NCBI GenBank assembly: GCA_036186865.1
Contig: AP025054.1
Location: 24,482,619 to 24,546,618 of the forward strand
Length of the DNA: 64,000 nucleotides
From: Eustoma russellianum
Taxonomy: Eukaryota > Streptophyta > Magnoliopsida > Gentianales > Gentianaceae
Reading direction: 5' to 3'
The translations under genes were made by a program, and so were the position numbers. Positions within the stretch are counted from its first letter, which is position 1; every line of letters starts with the position of its first letter. The notes beneath the pieces were generated by a model that was not told the DNA's origin, did not search any database, and saw nothing but the letters and a program-made list of their open reading frames with translations. Positions 44,942-58,210 of this stretch are shown piece by piece.

Positions 44942-45837
44942 ACGGTGTATGCATAATATGTTTGTTTAAAATATATTATAATTATTTGATGTCTTTGCAT
45001 GGTGCATAGCATGGCCTTAGGACCTATGTGATTGACTTAGTCATATTTTATTTTGGGTTTTCACAGACTGCGTGCCGTTGTTGTTTTTGTTGTATTTTAT
45101 TTCACAAGTAGTTAGGTTTTCTTTATTATTGTAATAAATGAAGGATCAAGCTACCAAAGTGGTGATGGCGACACACACCAAGGACGAGTTGATTCCATGG
45201 AGATGGAGGCACGAGCTCAAGAGTAGAAGATATGTATCATTGCAAATGTTGTAATATGAAGTCTTTCACATAGGGTTTCCTTTATGATCTTCATTTGGTC
45301 TCATGAAGATCATATTTAGTTTGGCCATGCTATGTCACATTTACATATTTATCATTTTGTATGAGATGCGTGGATGATAGATTATATATTCATATAGGAT
45401 GATATGATATAATGATATGCAATGCAAAACATGAACTAAATTGAACCTTCGTTAATAATTTAAGTCTTGATGCCATCCATGTCTTAAACACCTATTAAAA
45501 CTGGGATTGTATTAAAGTAGGTATTGCCAAAGCAATGTGCTTTAAACATTCCTAGCTATATAGGATGAATAATAGTGCTACTCATATGTTTAAAAATTGG
45601 TTAGACTTAATTGGGCTATCAAAACTGTTTTGGGCCCAAGGCATTGGATGGAATCTAACATATAATGATATATGATGTCATTATTCTATAAAATCTAAGA
45701 GTTACATGAGATGTAATTGGTAAAGAAGTTACCTACCTAAATAACTTAATTTTAAGCATCATGCCAAAGAAGAGTTTGGAATTAAGTCAAATACGGATCT
45801 TAGCTCACTAAAATATTTCTTTTGAGGGTTATGTTTT
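44942..45837. other. unassigned 0.9-kb segment between F and G
   Basis: No convincing frame on either strand and no match to the other repeats in the window. It is AT-rich, and the part near 45145-45230 is less so (CACACACCAAGGACGAG, GGAGATGGAGGCACGAG). It could be flanking host DNA or part of an unrelated repeat. The G LTR starts directly at its right edge. Confidence 0.5.
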
Positions 45838-48611
45838 TGTAGCGCCCCGCACCCTGGCCTAGCTGGATACATTGCGGCCACCGTACTTCACTACGAAGAG
45901 TACCAGACGTCGATCCATAACATATCTTAGTCCAGAATAATATATGTGCACTTCCATGCTTACACGTCATCAAGTAAGCAAAGCCGAGGCAGAATAAAAA
46001 CTTTGAGAATAAAAGCGTTTAATCATCCATCATAAGCTTTACAGACATGTTCTAAAAATGCAGAAGTACGAAATCCATTATTTCCAACACAAACTCATAA
46101 ACGATAGTCAATCAAGACCGTCTTGTCAAAAACCCTCAAATCATCCTTCAATCGCTCGTCTACGGATAAGGCACCCTATGCTCGTTCTCGATCCACTCGA
46201 CCCTATTTCCTGCGGGTTCTGGGATGAAAAATAAGAGGTGAGTGACAACGTCACCAGTAAGTAAACTATAAATAATCGTGAATTAAATGGAAAGTACGTA
46301 CAAGAACCGAACCTCAAAAATTCGGTTTAGAAACATACCTGACCTTCCATCCACAACCCGTAAGTAATCCGCTCATAACTTATCAAAGATCATAACTTAT
46401 TAAAGATCATAACTTATAAATGATCATAACTCAATAAAGATCATAACTTGGGAGCTACCAAGTCATAACAACATAGTGTAAGTAACATGTACCAAATATT
46501 CGATGACTCATTAAATGCAACATGCATGAGTATGTACATGTGATGCATCATGATAAAAATAAAGATAAGTTCTTTCGTTCTTTCTTTCAAACCATCATCG
46601 TCAATGAAAACAAGAGAGTGTTCAGATCTCTTCTCTCCGGATCTGAGGTGGTCATATTCTTCTCTTCGAGTCTATTATTCCAGGATTCGGAACGGTCACG
46701 TCATCAATCATAATCACCAAGTCTATTCTCTCCGGGCCTGTATGGTCATTATCATCATAATCAGGTCTATTCTCTCCTGGCCTGAATGGTCATTATCATC
46801 AGATCAATTAACCCCGGATCTGGAGCGGCTCCTGCTGGCCAGAACATACGGTACCGGTGGAAAGCGTTCTTTTAAAAACAGAAACTTTTCCTTAAAAACA
46901 CTTATTCATCATCCTTTCTCTTAAATCCAGTCTCATAAATCATGTAATGGACGATGATGCAATGTATGACGTGCACGATGCAGTTCATGACAGAATGCGT
47001 TGCATACGTACATGTATGTTCTTATTCTTTAGGCTGGAAAAATTTCCAGATTTGTCGTTCTATTCATGCGGCCTAGAATCCTCATATTTTCGGCCCATCA
47101 TCATGATTTCTTATCATACATACACACATAGGTGCCTTTTTCTATCTTCTATATAATTTTCGTAACGATACGAGACATGTAAGACACTTAAATTATTTAA
47201 TTACCAATAGGGTACTGCTGAATTTCAGCAGTGTAGTGCCCCATTCTTTTACCTTTCTTTTAAGCCCCTTAAGTCTCATTTGAATTTGGGCCACCAACTG
47301 GAAATTATTGTAGACATACCAAAAATTATAGCTCATGAGCCCAAACCCTACAAATGAGTCTAAGCCCACAAGAATGAAGCCATATAACCAAGTCCTTAAT
47401 TCTGCCCAGTTTTCCAGATTAGTAATGCCTACTTAGCTCCGGCAATTACCCAATAAAATAGTAACTCCAAGGTGAAGAATTTACATGGATGTGTTCATTT
47501 ATGTCCTAAGTAATTGTCATAAGATTTCCGGAGTAACATAATAACATTGAAGGGGTCATCTATTCACTTTTCCAAAACGGTTACATGCTGATTTCTCGAG
47601 TGACCAGTTTTACTACGAATTTTATTGCGATCAAACTGTAAGTCCGTTTTCAAAAATTCTAACTCACAAACTTAATAAACATGTAGGGCTAGAATCCTAC
47701 CAAAAATTAGCCCATTTGCGTATTCCTAAGGTCCATTTTCGGCCATTCAATACGTCACTTAGAATCTGTCCAGTCCAGTAATTCCAGCTTGACCAGTTTT
47801 ACTAAAATTTCCATTAAAAATAAACCGTAACTCCTTTTACCAAAATTCCAACTCTCATATCTACTACATACATAGGTATAGTGTCATACCAAAAATTAGC
47901 TTGTTTGCATACTTCTAAGTTCCATTTCCAGGTCTTTCTAAACGTCATATTTTTTGCCCTGTTCCAGAAATCTTCATTTTGTCACCTCTCCTTACTAAAT
48001 GTGTTCCAACTTGAGTTATTCACCATAAATAACTTACCAATCATCGAATATACCTTTTATCATGACCTTTACCGGTTCTAAGACATGCTAAAAGTCATCT
48101 ACAAATCACTTCAAAAACAGTTGGAGGGTTACACATCACACCCCTTGATCTTGCACCTTTTGTTCATAATAAAATCTATTCTTGGTATAATTAGTGTATG
48201 CGTACTATACCCCCAAGACGGCTCGTTTCATACACATACAAGGGCTCAAATCATATTTCCATAATGAACACATTATATCTAAGTCATAAAGCATACATCT
48301 TGTACACATTCTTTACCTCACAAGTTACAAATCTATCACAAGAACCTCATTTATCACCCATTTTCATCCAACCGTCCCCCCTTACATGCCAAAGAATAAA
48401 ACTTTGCCACATTCATCTAAGACAGACATTATATTCATACTTAAAAAGAGCAAAGAATCCACCTTTGAAGAGTATCTCATACATGCAAGCCACTTCACTA
48501 TGAAAACCGAAAGTTTCATGCTTCAACTTACCATTTCACATATAAGATTAAAACTTAGTAGCATCTAGACATTAAAGCATGCACTTTCACACACAAGTCA
48601 TGAACATTTAT
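45838..48611 (-). repeat. 3' LTR of G, outer part (before H insertion)
   Basis: Starts TGTAGCGCCCCGCACC and follows the 5' LTR (60681 onward) to the H insertion. It holds AAGATCATAACTTAT-type repeats at 46372-46450, hairpin minisatellite units at about 46620-46800 and an ACTGCTGAATTTCAGCAGT palindrome near 47215. The 46550-46924 frame is repeated at 61408-61782 only because both are LTR. Confidence 0.9.
48607..48611. other. left target-site duplication of element H (TTTAT)
   Basis: TTTAT here and at 56587-56591 bracket element H exactly. The uninterrupted site is preserved in the sister LTR of G at 63459-63463. Confidence 0.93.
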
Positions 48612-51009
48612 TTTAGCACCTCACACCCTGGCCCAGCCGGATATGGTGCGCCTGCCGTACTTCACTATGGAGAGTACCAGGCGTCGATCCATACCATGTC
48701 GTAGTCTATGATAAACTACATGGACTTTCGTGCTTACGCGTCGACAATTAAGTGAAACCGTGGCAGAATAAAAACTTTAAATGAAAGCATCTACGAAATC
48801 GTCATCAGTTTTACAACACAATTCATAGAGTACGGAAATTCTCATAAGTAATTTTTTCCATCAAAACATCATAAAAAGATCATAAATCTCAATAATCTCA
48901 TCATGTCTCCTAGGCCATCCATCTCTCGCACGCCTTACGGGTATGGAACCCTAGGTTCGTCTTCAATCCATTCTAACTTATTCCCTGCAGTCTCTGGGAG
49001 GAAAAATAGGGGGCGAGTGACAAAGTCAGCAGCAAGTAAACTATAAATAATCATGAATTAAATGGAAAGTACATACAAGAACCGAACCCTAAAAATTCGG
49101 TTAAATAAACATACCTGATTTTCCATCCAATACCCGTCGGTGATTAACTCAGAATGTATTAAAGATCATAACTTAACAGAAATCAAGACTTATAAAAGAT
49201 CGTAAATTATGAAATTTCATACTTCATTAAAGGGCATCAACCGGTGAAAATCATCACCTAGGAGTTACTAAGTCATAACAACTTAGTCTAAGTATCACGT
49301 ACTATTATTCGATGTCTCATTAAATGCAGCATGCGTGAGTATGTACGTGAGATGCATCATGATAAGAATGATGATAAGATCTTTCGTTCTTTTCTTTCAA
49401 AACATCATTGTCAAAAACAATAGAGTATTCAGATCTATTCACCCGGATCTGAGGCGGTCACTTCTTTCCTTCGAATCTATTATTCCCGGATTCCGTTTAC
49501 GTCATCACTTATCAGGTCTATTCTCTCCGGGCTAGAACGGTCGATATCAGGTCTATTTTCTCCGGGCCTGAATGGTCCATATCATCAGATCAATTAACCC
49601 CGGATCTAGAGCGGGTCCTTACAGGCCAGGAAAACACACACGGTACCGGTGGAAAGCGTTCATTTAAAACAGAATCTTTTCTAAAAAACGCTTTTTCATC
49701 TTTCTTTCTCATAAAATCAGTTCCATAAATCATGTAAATGATGATGATGCAATGTATGACATGTACTATGCAATTCCTGATGTAATGCATTACATATACA
49801 CATGCGTACAACTTATTCCTTAGGCTGGAAAATTTCCAGAATTGTCAATCCGTACACACGGCCTCAATCCCTCGTGGTTTAAGCCCACTATCATGAGTTC
49901 ATGTCATACATATGCATAAGAGTGTCTTATCTAATCGTAATGTAATTTTCGTGACGATACGAGGCATGTAAGACACTTAATTGATTTAATTACGAAACAA
50001 GGGCTGCTGAATTTCAGTATTTGCAACGCCCTTTCTTTTACCATCCACATAAGCTCATTAAGCATTCATTTAATTTTGGGCCAACTTTGGAAAACTGCTG
50101 TAGACATATCAAAAATTAGTGATCACAAGCCCAAGCCATATAACTAAGTCTAAGCTCATTAAAACAAGGTCTTACAACAAGTTTCTCAATTCTGCCCAAA
50201 TTCCAGCTTAGTAATGGTAACTTACCCTTGGTGATTACTCGTTAAAATAATCATGTTAAGTTAAGTGGTTTGCATATAAACACTCACATACGTCCTAAGA
50301 AAATTTCATAAAAGTTTCGCGGAATTATAATCTCGTTAAAGGGGTCATTTATTCTTTTTCCCAAAACGGTTACATAGTGAATTCTGGAATGACCAACTGT
50401 TACTACGAATTACATTGTGACCAATCCATACGTCATTTTTCACAAATTCCAACTCACACACTTATGAAACACATAGGGCTAACATCCTACCAAAAATCAG
50501 CCCAATTGCATATTTCTAAAGTCCATTTCCTGGTCAATCCTTATGTCACATAAAATCTGTTTAGTCCACTAATTTCCAGCATGACCAGTTTTAGTAAAAA
50601 TTCCGTTAAAAATAATCCGTAACTCCTTTTAATGAAATTCCAACTCTCATATTTACTATACACATAGAGCTAGTGTTATGCCAAAAATTAACTAAATTGA
50701 ATGCCTCTAAGGTCTCTCTTCAGGTCCTACAAAATGGCCTAAAATCTGCCTTGCTCCAGTGAGTTTCAAGTTTTGTCACATATGCTTTCTAAAAGGTCCT
50801 AACTTGCATTGTTTTGACTTAAACACTTTATTAAACACCAAACACACCTTTAGCATGGGAATTTACAGATTTAACACATTACAAACATCATATGCACATC
50901 CCCTCAAAACCGCTTGAACGCCACATATGTCATCTCTTAGGCCGTGCACATCATGTTCATACTCAAATCAAGCCTTGGTGAAATTGGTGCATACGCACCC
51001 TAACCCCCA
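48612..51009 (-). repeat. 3' LTR of H, outer half
   Basis: Starts TTTAGCACCTCACACC (TGTAGCGCC with transitions and one other change) and matches 51607 to about 53960. It ends at the deletion junction with gag. Many differences from the 5' LTR are C/T or G/A. Confidence 0.92.
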
Positions 51010-51305
51010 CAGAATTCTTCTATAAATCTTGCCCAGACTACGGGTCGTGGCAATGGTTGAATACTTGTTCTCCACCATCGGCCAGCCTTACCTATCAGGA
51101 ATGGCCGAACTATTCGTGCCCTTATCTCATCCAGTACCTTAGCCTGCCAAAGCTTATTTTCTACTTCATTCAACCACTGTTCTGTCCCCTCCGAGCTAGC
51201 CTCTCCGTAAAACCTCGGAATTCGTGCGGTAACCAGCCGATAATAAAATCCAATGCTTCCTGGGGGTGACAGTGGTGATGTCAGCGTACCGGCCTGTGAT
51301 GTCAT
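51010..51305 (-). pseudogene. gypsy gag fragment of element H (E type)
   Basis: From the Met at 51305 (MTSQAGTLTSPLSPPG) through EQWLNEVENKLWQAKV and GKAGRWWRTSIQPLPRP to FIEEFCG, where it breaks into LTR sequence. The frame is open up to the break. It is clearly the same gag subfamily as E (MTSQTGMLASPL, GKAGRWWGTNIQPLPRP), distinct from the B/F/G gag. Confidence 0.9.
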
Positions 51306-51592
51306 CTGAACCACATAGTGTTGATTTTATTCGTGGTCATACCAGAATAAGCGACACTGTTTAACTTATAACTTAATGAAAGTTCTCAGTGACATGTAAA
51401 TAGATACGATACTATTCGAATTCTATAAAAGATCCTAAACAAGGGTTTTGTCATTAAACCGAAACCCTTCTAGTCTAAATTATCTTAGTATAGGGTCAAC
51501 TCTCATCTAAGATCAGAACTTAGATATAAGATCAAGCTTAGTTACCTACGATCATAACTTAGTTCTATATTCTGCCCGGATCTAGAGACTGG

Positions 51593-51604
51593 GCTCTGAT
51601 ACCA
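51593..51604 (-). other. primer binding site of element H
   Basis: GCTCTGATACCA on the + strand, two bases before the LTR start TGGAGCGCCCC at 51607. The leader is 51306-51592. Confidence 0.92.
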
Positions 51605-51606
51605 CC

Positions 51607-54600
51607 TGGAGCGCCCCACACCCCGGCCCAGCCGGATACGATGCACCCGCCGTACTTCACTACGGAGAGTACCAGGCATCGATCCATACTATGTTGTAGT
51701 CCATGATAAACTACATGGACTTTCATGCTTACGCGTCGATAATTAAGCGAAACCGTGACAGAATAAAAACTTTAAATTAAAGCATCTACGAAATCGTCAT
51801 CAGTTTTACAACCCAAATCATAAAGTACGGAAATTCTCATATGTAATTGTTTCCATCACAACGTCATAAAAAGTTCATCGATCTCAATAATCTCGTCATG
51901 TCTCCTAGGCCATCCATCTCTCGCACGCCTTACGGGTAAGGAACCCTAGGTTCATCTTCAATCCATTCTACCTTATTCCTTGCAGTCTCTGGGAGGAAAA
52001 ATAGGGGGTGAGTGACAAAGTCACCAGCAAGTAAACTATAAATAATCGTGAATTAAATGGAAAGTACATACAAGAACCGAACCCCAAAAATTCGGTTAAA
52101 TAAACATACCTGATTTTCCATCCAATACCCGTCAGTGATTAACTCAGAATGTATTAAAGATCATAACTTAACAGAAATCATGACTTATAAAAGATCGTAA
52201 CTTATGAAAGTTCATACTTCATTAAAGGGCATCAACCAGTGAAGATCATCACCTAGGAGTTACTAAGTCATAACAACTTAGTCTAAGTATCACGTACTAT
52301 TATTCGATGTCTCATTAAATGCAGCATGCGTGAGTATGTACGTGAGATGCATTGTCAAAAACAATAGAGTATTCGGATCTATTCACCCGGATCTGAGGGA
52401 GTCACTTCTTCCCTTCGAATCTATTATTCCCGGATTCGGAGCGGTAACGTCATCACTTATCAGGTCTATTCTCCCCGGGCCTGAACGGTCGATATCAGGT
52501 CTATTCTCTCTGGTCCTGAACGGTCTATATCATCAGATCAATTAACCCCGGATCTGGTGCGGGTCCTTACTGGCCAGGAAAACACACACGGTACCGGTGG
52601 AAAGCGTTCTTTTAAAACAGAATCTTTTCTAAAAAACGCTTTTTCATTTTTCTTTCTCATAAAATCAGTTCCATAAATCATGTAAATGACGATGATGCAA
52701 TGTATGACATGTACTATGCAATTCCTGATGTAATGTGTTACATATACACATGCGTACAACTTATTCCTTAGTCTGGAAAATTTCCAGAATTGTCAATCCA
52801 TACACACGACCTCAATCCCTCTTGGTTTAGACCCACTATCATGAGTTCTTGTCATACATATGCATAAGAGTGTCTTATCTATTCGTAATATAATTTTTGT
52901 GACGATACGAGGCATGTAAGACACTTAATTTATTTAATTACGAAACAAGGGCTGCTGAATTTCAGTATTTGCAACGCCCTTTCTTTTACCATCCACATAA
53001 GCCCATTAAGCCTTCATTTAATTTTGGGCCAACTTTGAAAAACTGCTGTAGACATAACAAAAATTAGTGATCACAAGCCCAAGCCAAATAACTAAGTCTA
53101 AGCTCATTAAAACAAGGTCTTACAACAAGTTTCTCAATTCTGCCCAAATTCCAGCTTAGTAATGGTAACTTACCCTTGGTGATTACTCGTTAAAATAATC
53201 ATGTTAAGTTAAGTGGTTTGCATATAAACACTCACATACGTCCTAAGAAAATTTCATAAAAGTTTCGCGGAATTATAATCTCGTTAAAGGGGTCATTTAT
53301 TCTTTTTCCCAAAACGGTTACATACTGAATTATGGAATGACCAACTGTTACTTCGAATTACATTGTGACCAATCCATGCGTCAATTTTCGAAAATTTTAA
53401 CTCAAACACTTAGAAAACACATAGGGCTAGCATCCTACCAAAAATCAGCCCAATTGCATATTTCTAAGGTCCATTTCCTGGTCAATCATTATGTCAAATA
53501 AAATATGTTTATTCAAGTAATTTCCAGCATGACCAGTTTTAGTAAAAATTCCGTTAAAAATAATCCGTAACTTCTTTTAATGAAATTCCAACTCTCATAT
53601 TTACTATACACATAGGGCTAGTGATATATGCCAAAAATTAACTAAATTGAATAACTCTAAGGTCTCTTTTCAGTTCCTACAAAACGGCCTAAAATCTGCC
53701 CTGCTCCAGTGAGTTTCAAGTTTTGTCACATATCCTTTCTACAAGGTCCTAACTTGCATTGTTTTGACTTAAACATTTTATTAAACATCAAACACACCTT
53801 TAGCATGGGAATTTACAGATTCAACACATTACAAACATCATATGCACATCCCCTCAAAATAGCTTGAACGCCACATATGTCATCTCTTGGGCCATGCACA
53901 TCATGTTCATACTAAAATCAAGCCTTGCTGAAATTGGTGCATACGCATCCTAACCCCCAAATCAGCCCGTTCATACGCATGCAAGGGCAAAAATAATAAC
54001 TTCCATAATGAACATAGTAAGTTTAACACATAAAGCACCCACCTTATTCATATTTTTATCCCACAAGTTACCATTTTACAAAAAATACCTTTGTTTTTCG
54101 CTCTCTCCATCCAACCGTCCCCCATCCATGTGAAAGACAAGATCTTTGTCACATTCATCCTAGGTTTACCACATATCCATAGTTAAAAATAACAAAGATT
54201 CCACCTTTGGAGCAAAGCTCAAACATGCAAGCCATTATACCCTCAGATCCGAAAGTTTTACACATAAAACTTGGTATTTGACAACTAAGATTAAATCTTA
54301 ATGACATCTAGAAATTAAAGCATGCACTTTCACATTCAAGCCACAAGTATGTATAGTGTACTTGCCTTTTCAACTTACTCCTCTCCTTAGCTTCAAATGT
54401 GGGTGGAATAAGTGAAGCCTCCCTCTTCTTCACACATGCACCCCACGGTTTTGAGGAGAGCAAGAGAACAAAGATTAGTTTTCATCCTTAAAAGAAAGAT
54501 GCACTAAATAAGGGTTAGATGGACTTACCAAATGGATCTTGTGTAGTGTTCAAGCCCCTTAAGACTAGTGTTTCCACTAAAGCTTGAGAGTTGTGAGCCT

Positions 54601-56586
54601 AGTGACCATTGAAGGTCACGGTGCATGAGCAAGAAGATAGCACTATGAGTTTTATGAAAGATGTAGGAATTTGCCTTGAAAAGATTTAGAACATGCTTAT
54701 CTAGGACAATCTTGGCTGGATGAACCCTAATCTCTTCTTGGTCCCCTTTTGGATGGTGCCTTCAAGAATAGTAGAGAAAATGAAGTCTCTATTTTATGAA
54801 GTGTTCCTTAAATGGTTAGTTGGAGATCTTTTAAGGGCTCTTTATGAAGGGACAAATCCCCTTCTTGGTTAGGCCTAGCCGGCGCCATAAAAGGGAAGGA
54901 AGAGAAAGTTTTTCTCCATGTGCTTAGACACTAGCATGAAAGTCATTAAAGGCTTAATCATAGCTCACTTTTTGGGTTTGCATGGAGAGTCTTGGAATGA
55001 TTATTTTGCTCCTTAAGGCCCCTTAGCCGAATGTATGTGTGTACCCTTGTACATGTATGGCATGATTCTCTTGCATCCTACCCATGACCATAACTTATCC
55101 ATTTATCCATCTAAATTTTCGCACACTACACACACGTGCGTGTTCAAAGTGTGCCTTCACTATTATCCTTTAATTACACCCTTCAAATAACTAAAATCTC
55201 TTAGGCCCACATTAATACATACACTGCAATACATGCGTGTAGGTATAACCCGCACATGTACCTATATACTTATACGTGTATATATATACATGCATCCATC
55301 ATTACGCATGTAACCATGCACACATGAATATATATATATATCATGAGATTAAAGTAATTTCTCCATGGTTAGGGTGAAGTCCTCTTAAATGCCTAACCAC
55401 CTTTGCTTTTAAGGTTCCTTAATAATCTTGAAACCCCCTACTTGTTTAATAAGGCCTTATGGTCGAATTATGAGCGGTTATGCCTATACATGTATGAGCC
55501 TAATCCGATTTCATCTCATTTATAATTATAAGCTACCCATTTTTCCTATATATATATATATATATATATATTTACAGATGGGTATACACGTGTTTGTGTA
55601 TGCTTAATTGTTGTCCCTTAGGTACACTTCTCGTGAAACTGTAATCCTTTAGGCCGCTTATTACAACGTAACCTTAGCAGCTATAATATATCGTGTACAT
55701 ATACATGAATATACTATATATATATATATATGTCCATACCCTATACATATAAATGTATCATATAGACCTACTTTCCATCAAGTTTGAAATTGCTTAATCC
55801 CATAAGAGACTATGTTTTAAATGACAAATTTATCCAAAAGTAAGCCGGCGGTGGGAGGGGTCCTCCCTCTCCCAAGTGCAATACTCCATAATTAGTGTGT
55901 CTCTTCCTAATCCTTAAGTCATTTATTATTGCGATTAAATGAGCACCATGGATTAACCATGAGTTCAAACCCGGTGGTTAGGGACTTTGGTACCTTTATT
56001 GAGCTTGAGTCACCCCTCGGGAGCCTACTCAGGGAACTACTAAGTGGTTGAAGAAAATATTTCATAGTACATAACTTAATCTCTAATTCATCCCTTCTTG
56101 TATCTTACGGTTTCTAAGGAAATTTTAAGGGTTTACATATCCTTTTAACAACATCACATTGTGATTACATTATGCATAATATCTTGTGTAATTGCTTTAG
56201 TAAGCAATTAAGAGGGGTAGCTATTTTTTTCTAGTAGTAAAAAGTCCTCTTAATGTCCCCCTTTACCCGGCGGCTAGAGAGGGGAGAGGAACTTTTCCTC
56301 TTTTCATCTTTTAAAACCCTTAATTAGTAGAACCCATAAATGCTTTTCATGATTTCTAACAAGGGTTTGTCGCTTGTAGTAAAGGTAAACTCCACTAAAT
56401 ATACCCATCCTTATAGGCCGAATTTCAAGTAGTAAAAAAAATATTCAGCAACTCACTTGCTTCCTAGTTCATACTTTGGGGTAATATGTTAATTTCCTTT
56501 ACTGGTGAAATAAACGTGAGTAAGACAAAAATATCCTTCTTTCGAAATATCGTTCTGACTTAGGCGGGGTACAACATTTATAGTGT
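51607..56586 (-). repeat. 5' LTR of H, 5.0 kb
   Basis: 4980 bp from TGGAGCGCCCCACACC to GGCGGGGTACAACA, similar in length and layout to the E LTR. A deletion of about 60 bases near 52350 is present relative to 49350-49420. TA-rich microsatellites lie at about 55550-55571 and 55715-55730. No gene seen. Confidence 0.92.
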
Positions 56587-56591
56587 ACTTG
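56587..56591. other. right target-site duplication of element H (TTTAT)
   Basis: Identical to 48607-48611; the G LTR resumes immediately with AGTGTACTTGCC. Confidence 0.93.
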
Positions 56592-57811
56592 CCTTTTCAA
56601 ATGTGCACCTTTCCTTAGCTTGAAATGAGTATGAAATGAGTGAAGTCTTCCTCCTCTTCACTGCATATACCCCACGGTTTGGAGGGGAAAAAGAACAAAG
56701 GTTAGTTCTTTCTTAAGTGGAAGGTATAACTAAATAGAGGTTAGATTGACTTACCAAGATGGAGCTTGAATGGTGCTCAAACCTCTTAAGAAATTAGTAC
56801 TACTTAGAGCTTGAAAACTTGAACCTAGTGACCATGGAGGTCACAGTTTTTGAGCAAGAAAAAGAACAACATGAGCTTCACTATATGTAAAAAATAGAAA
56901 TTCCCTTAAAGAGTTTAGGATATACTCACCTAGGACAACTTGATCTTGGATGAACCTAAACCTTCTTGGCTCAACTTGGTCATGTGCCTTGAAGAGAAAG
57001 AGAGGGAAAGTTTCTTGTGAATTATTGAGGTTTGAGTGTGAGGGTTTCTTGGAGAGAATTTCTTTTACTAGGCTATGGTTTAGCCATTGGGAATCAATAG
57101 GGGATAAGGGGGGTTACCATGGTATGGTTAGGTTAATTAACCTTTAGTTTACTTTAGGTAATCAAGGTTACTTTAATACAACTAGAGTTACTTTAATGCA
57201 ACTAGAGTTACTTTAAGGGTTAACTTGGGTTACTTTAACCTTGTGGTTAATATAAAGTAACCATGGTAATAATTGAAAGGCTCCTTGGTTAACCATTGAG
57301 GGGGTATCCGGCGGTTAGAGGGCCTTAATGACCCTTACCATGCTTAATTCTCTTTAATAAAAAGCTATGTGGGTGGTTGCCTCCTTTTAATTAATTATTT
57401 TCCCCTTTTTCTGGATTTAAAAATAAAATTAGGGAAATCTTGAGTTTTCTTTTGGGCTAAGGCTGAATTATGTGAGTGTTGGGGAAAATTTTGCCCACTA
57501 CTTAAAATTGTTTAATTGCTATTGGGCTTATTTAAAGGTGGCCCTTAAGATTAACCTTCTTAAAATTTTGGGGAAATCTTCTAAGGTCCTCTTTATGCCT
57601 TGTGGCCGAAATCCTCCTAGGCTCTTGGGGGTGAATTGGCCACTTCACATAGTCCACAATTCATGTTTGAATTATTATGCAATATTTGCTTAACACAAAC
57701 CTAAATAAAGAAGTAATCATAAAACTAAATAAAAAGTACTTGAACATGCAACTTTTCATAACTTCACTTAGACAAGTCTCAAGTACATGTGATTCCTCGT
57801 TGGATACAACT
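56592..57811 (-). repeat. 3' LTR of G, inner part (after H insertion)
   Basis: Continues the LTR broken at 48611 and corresponds to 63464 onward in the 5' LTR. It contains a run of GTTACTTTAA-type repeats at 57120-57250 and ends near TGGATACAAC, next to a C-rich (purine tract complement) stretch at 57811-57825. The tract has grown to a C run and lost its family form. Confidence 0.88.
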
Positions 57812-57825
57812 CCTCCCCCCCCCCC

Positions 57826-58210
57826 TATTGCAAGTTTCATCCTTGAAACTTAAGAGCGTTAATCAAAAGTTGAGGGTACAACGTTCTTCATATTTTCTTC
57901 CATCTCCCAAGTGGCCTCATCAATTGTGTGGCGCTTCCAATTGCACCTTAACCATAGGAATAGATCGTTTCCTTAGAACCTTTTCCCTGCGATCGACAAT
58001 CCTTTCCGGTTATTGTACGTATGTCGCAATCGCTTCAACTTTCAAAGGTGTTTCCTCTATGATATGGCTAGGCTCGTGCACATAACCGACGAAGTTGTGA
58101 TACGTGAAATACATCATGTAATTGAGATAGTGACAGCGTAGCGCTAACCGGTAGAGACTTCTCCAACTCTTCAAGGATCTCATAGGTCCAATAAACCTTG
58201 GCTTAACTTC
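57826..58210 (-). pseudogene. chromodomain remnant at the end of gypsy pol (element G)
   Basis: On the - strand, in two frames with stops: EPSHIIEETPLKVEAIATYV, then IVDRREKVLR, a VKVQLE strand, and IDEATWEMEENMKNVVPSTF before a stop near 57858. The VKVQ strand followed by EATWE and a C-terminal helix is the chromodomain pattern fused to integrase in chromoviruses, where it guides insertion to chromatin. A frameshift separates the strand from EATWE. The GTTTCAAGGATGAAACTT block next to the purine tract follows, as in E and D. Confidence 0.8.

Larger units (their letters stand above)
48612..56586 (-). mobile_element. gypsy element H, deleted gag-only copy inserted in the G LTR
   Basis: On the - strand: 5' LTR 56586-51607, primer site, leader, the first about 100 codons of an E-type gag, then directly the outer half of the 3' LTR (51009-48612). 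A deletion removed the rest of the internal region and the inner half of the 3' LTR. TTTAT duplications mark a clean insertion before that deletion. Confidence 0.93.

Noticed and set aside
46550..46924. 124-codon frame repeated at 61408-61782
   Set aside because: Both lie at the same place in the two LTRs of element G; the similarity follows from LTR duplication, and the frame is lost in other family LTRs.
57789..58085. 98-codon + strand frame
   Set aside because: Antisense to the chromodomain remnant, which shows family motifs on the - strand.
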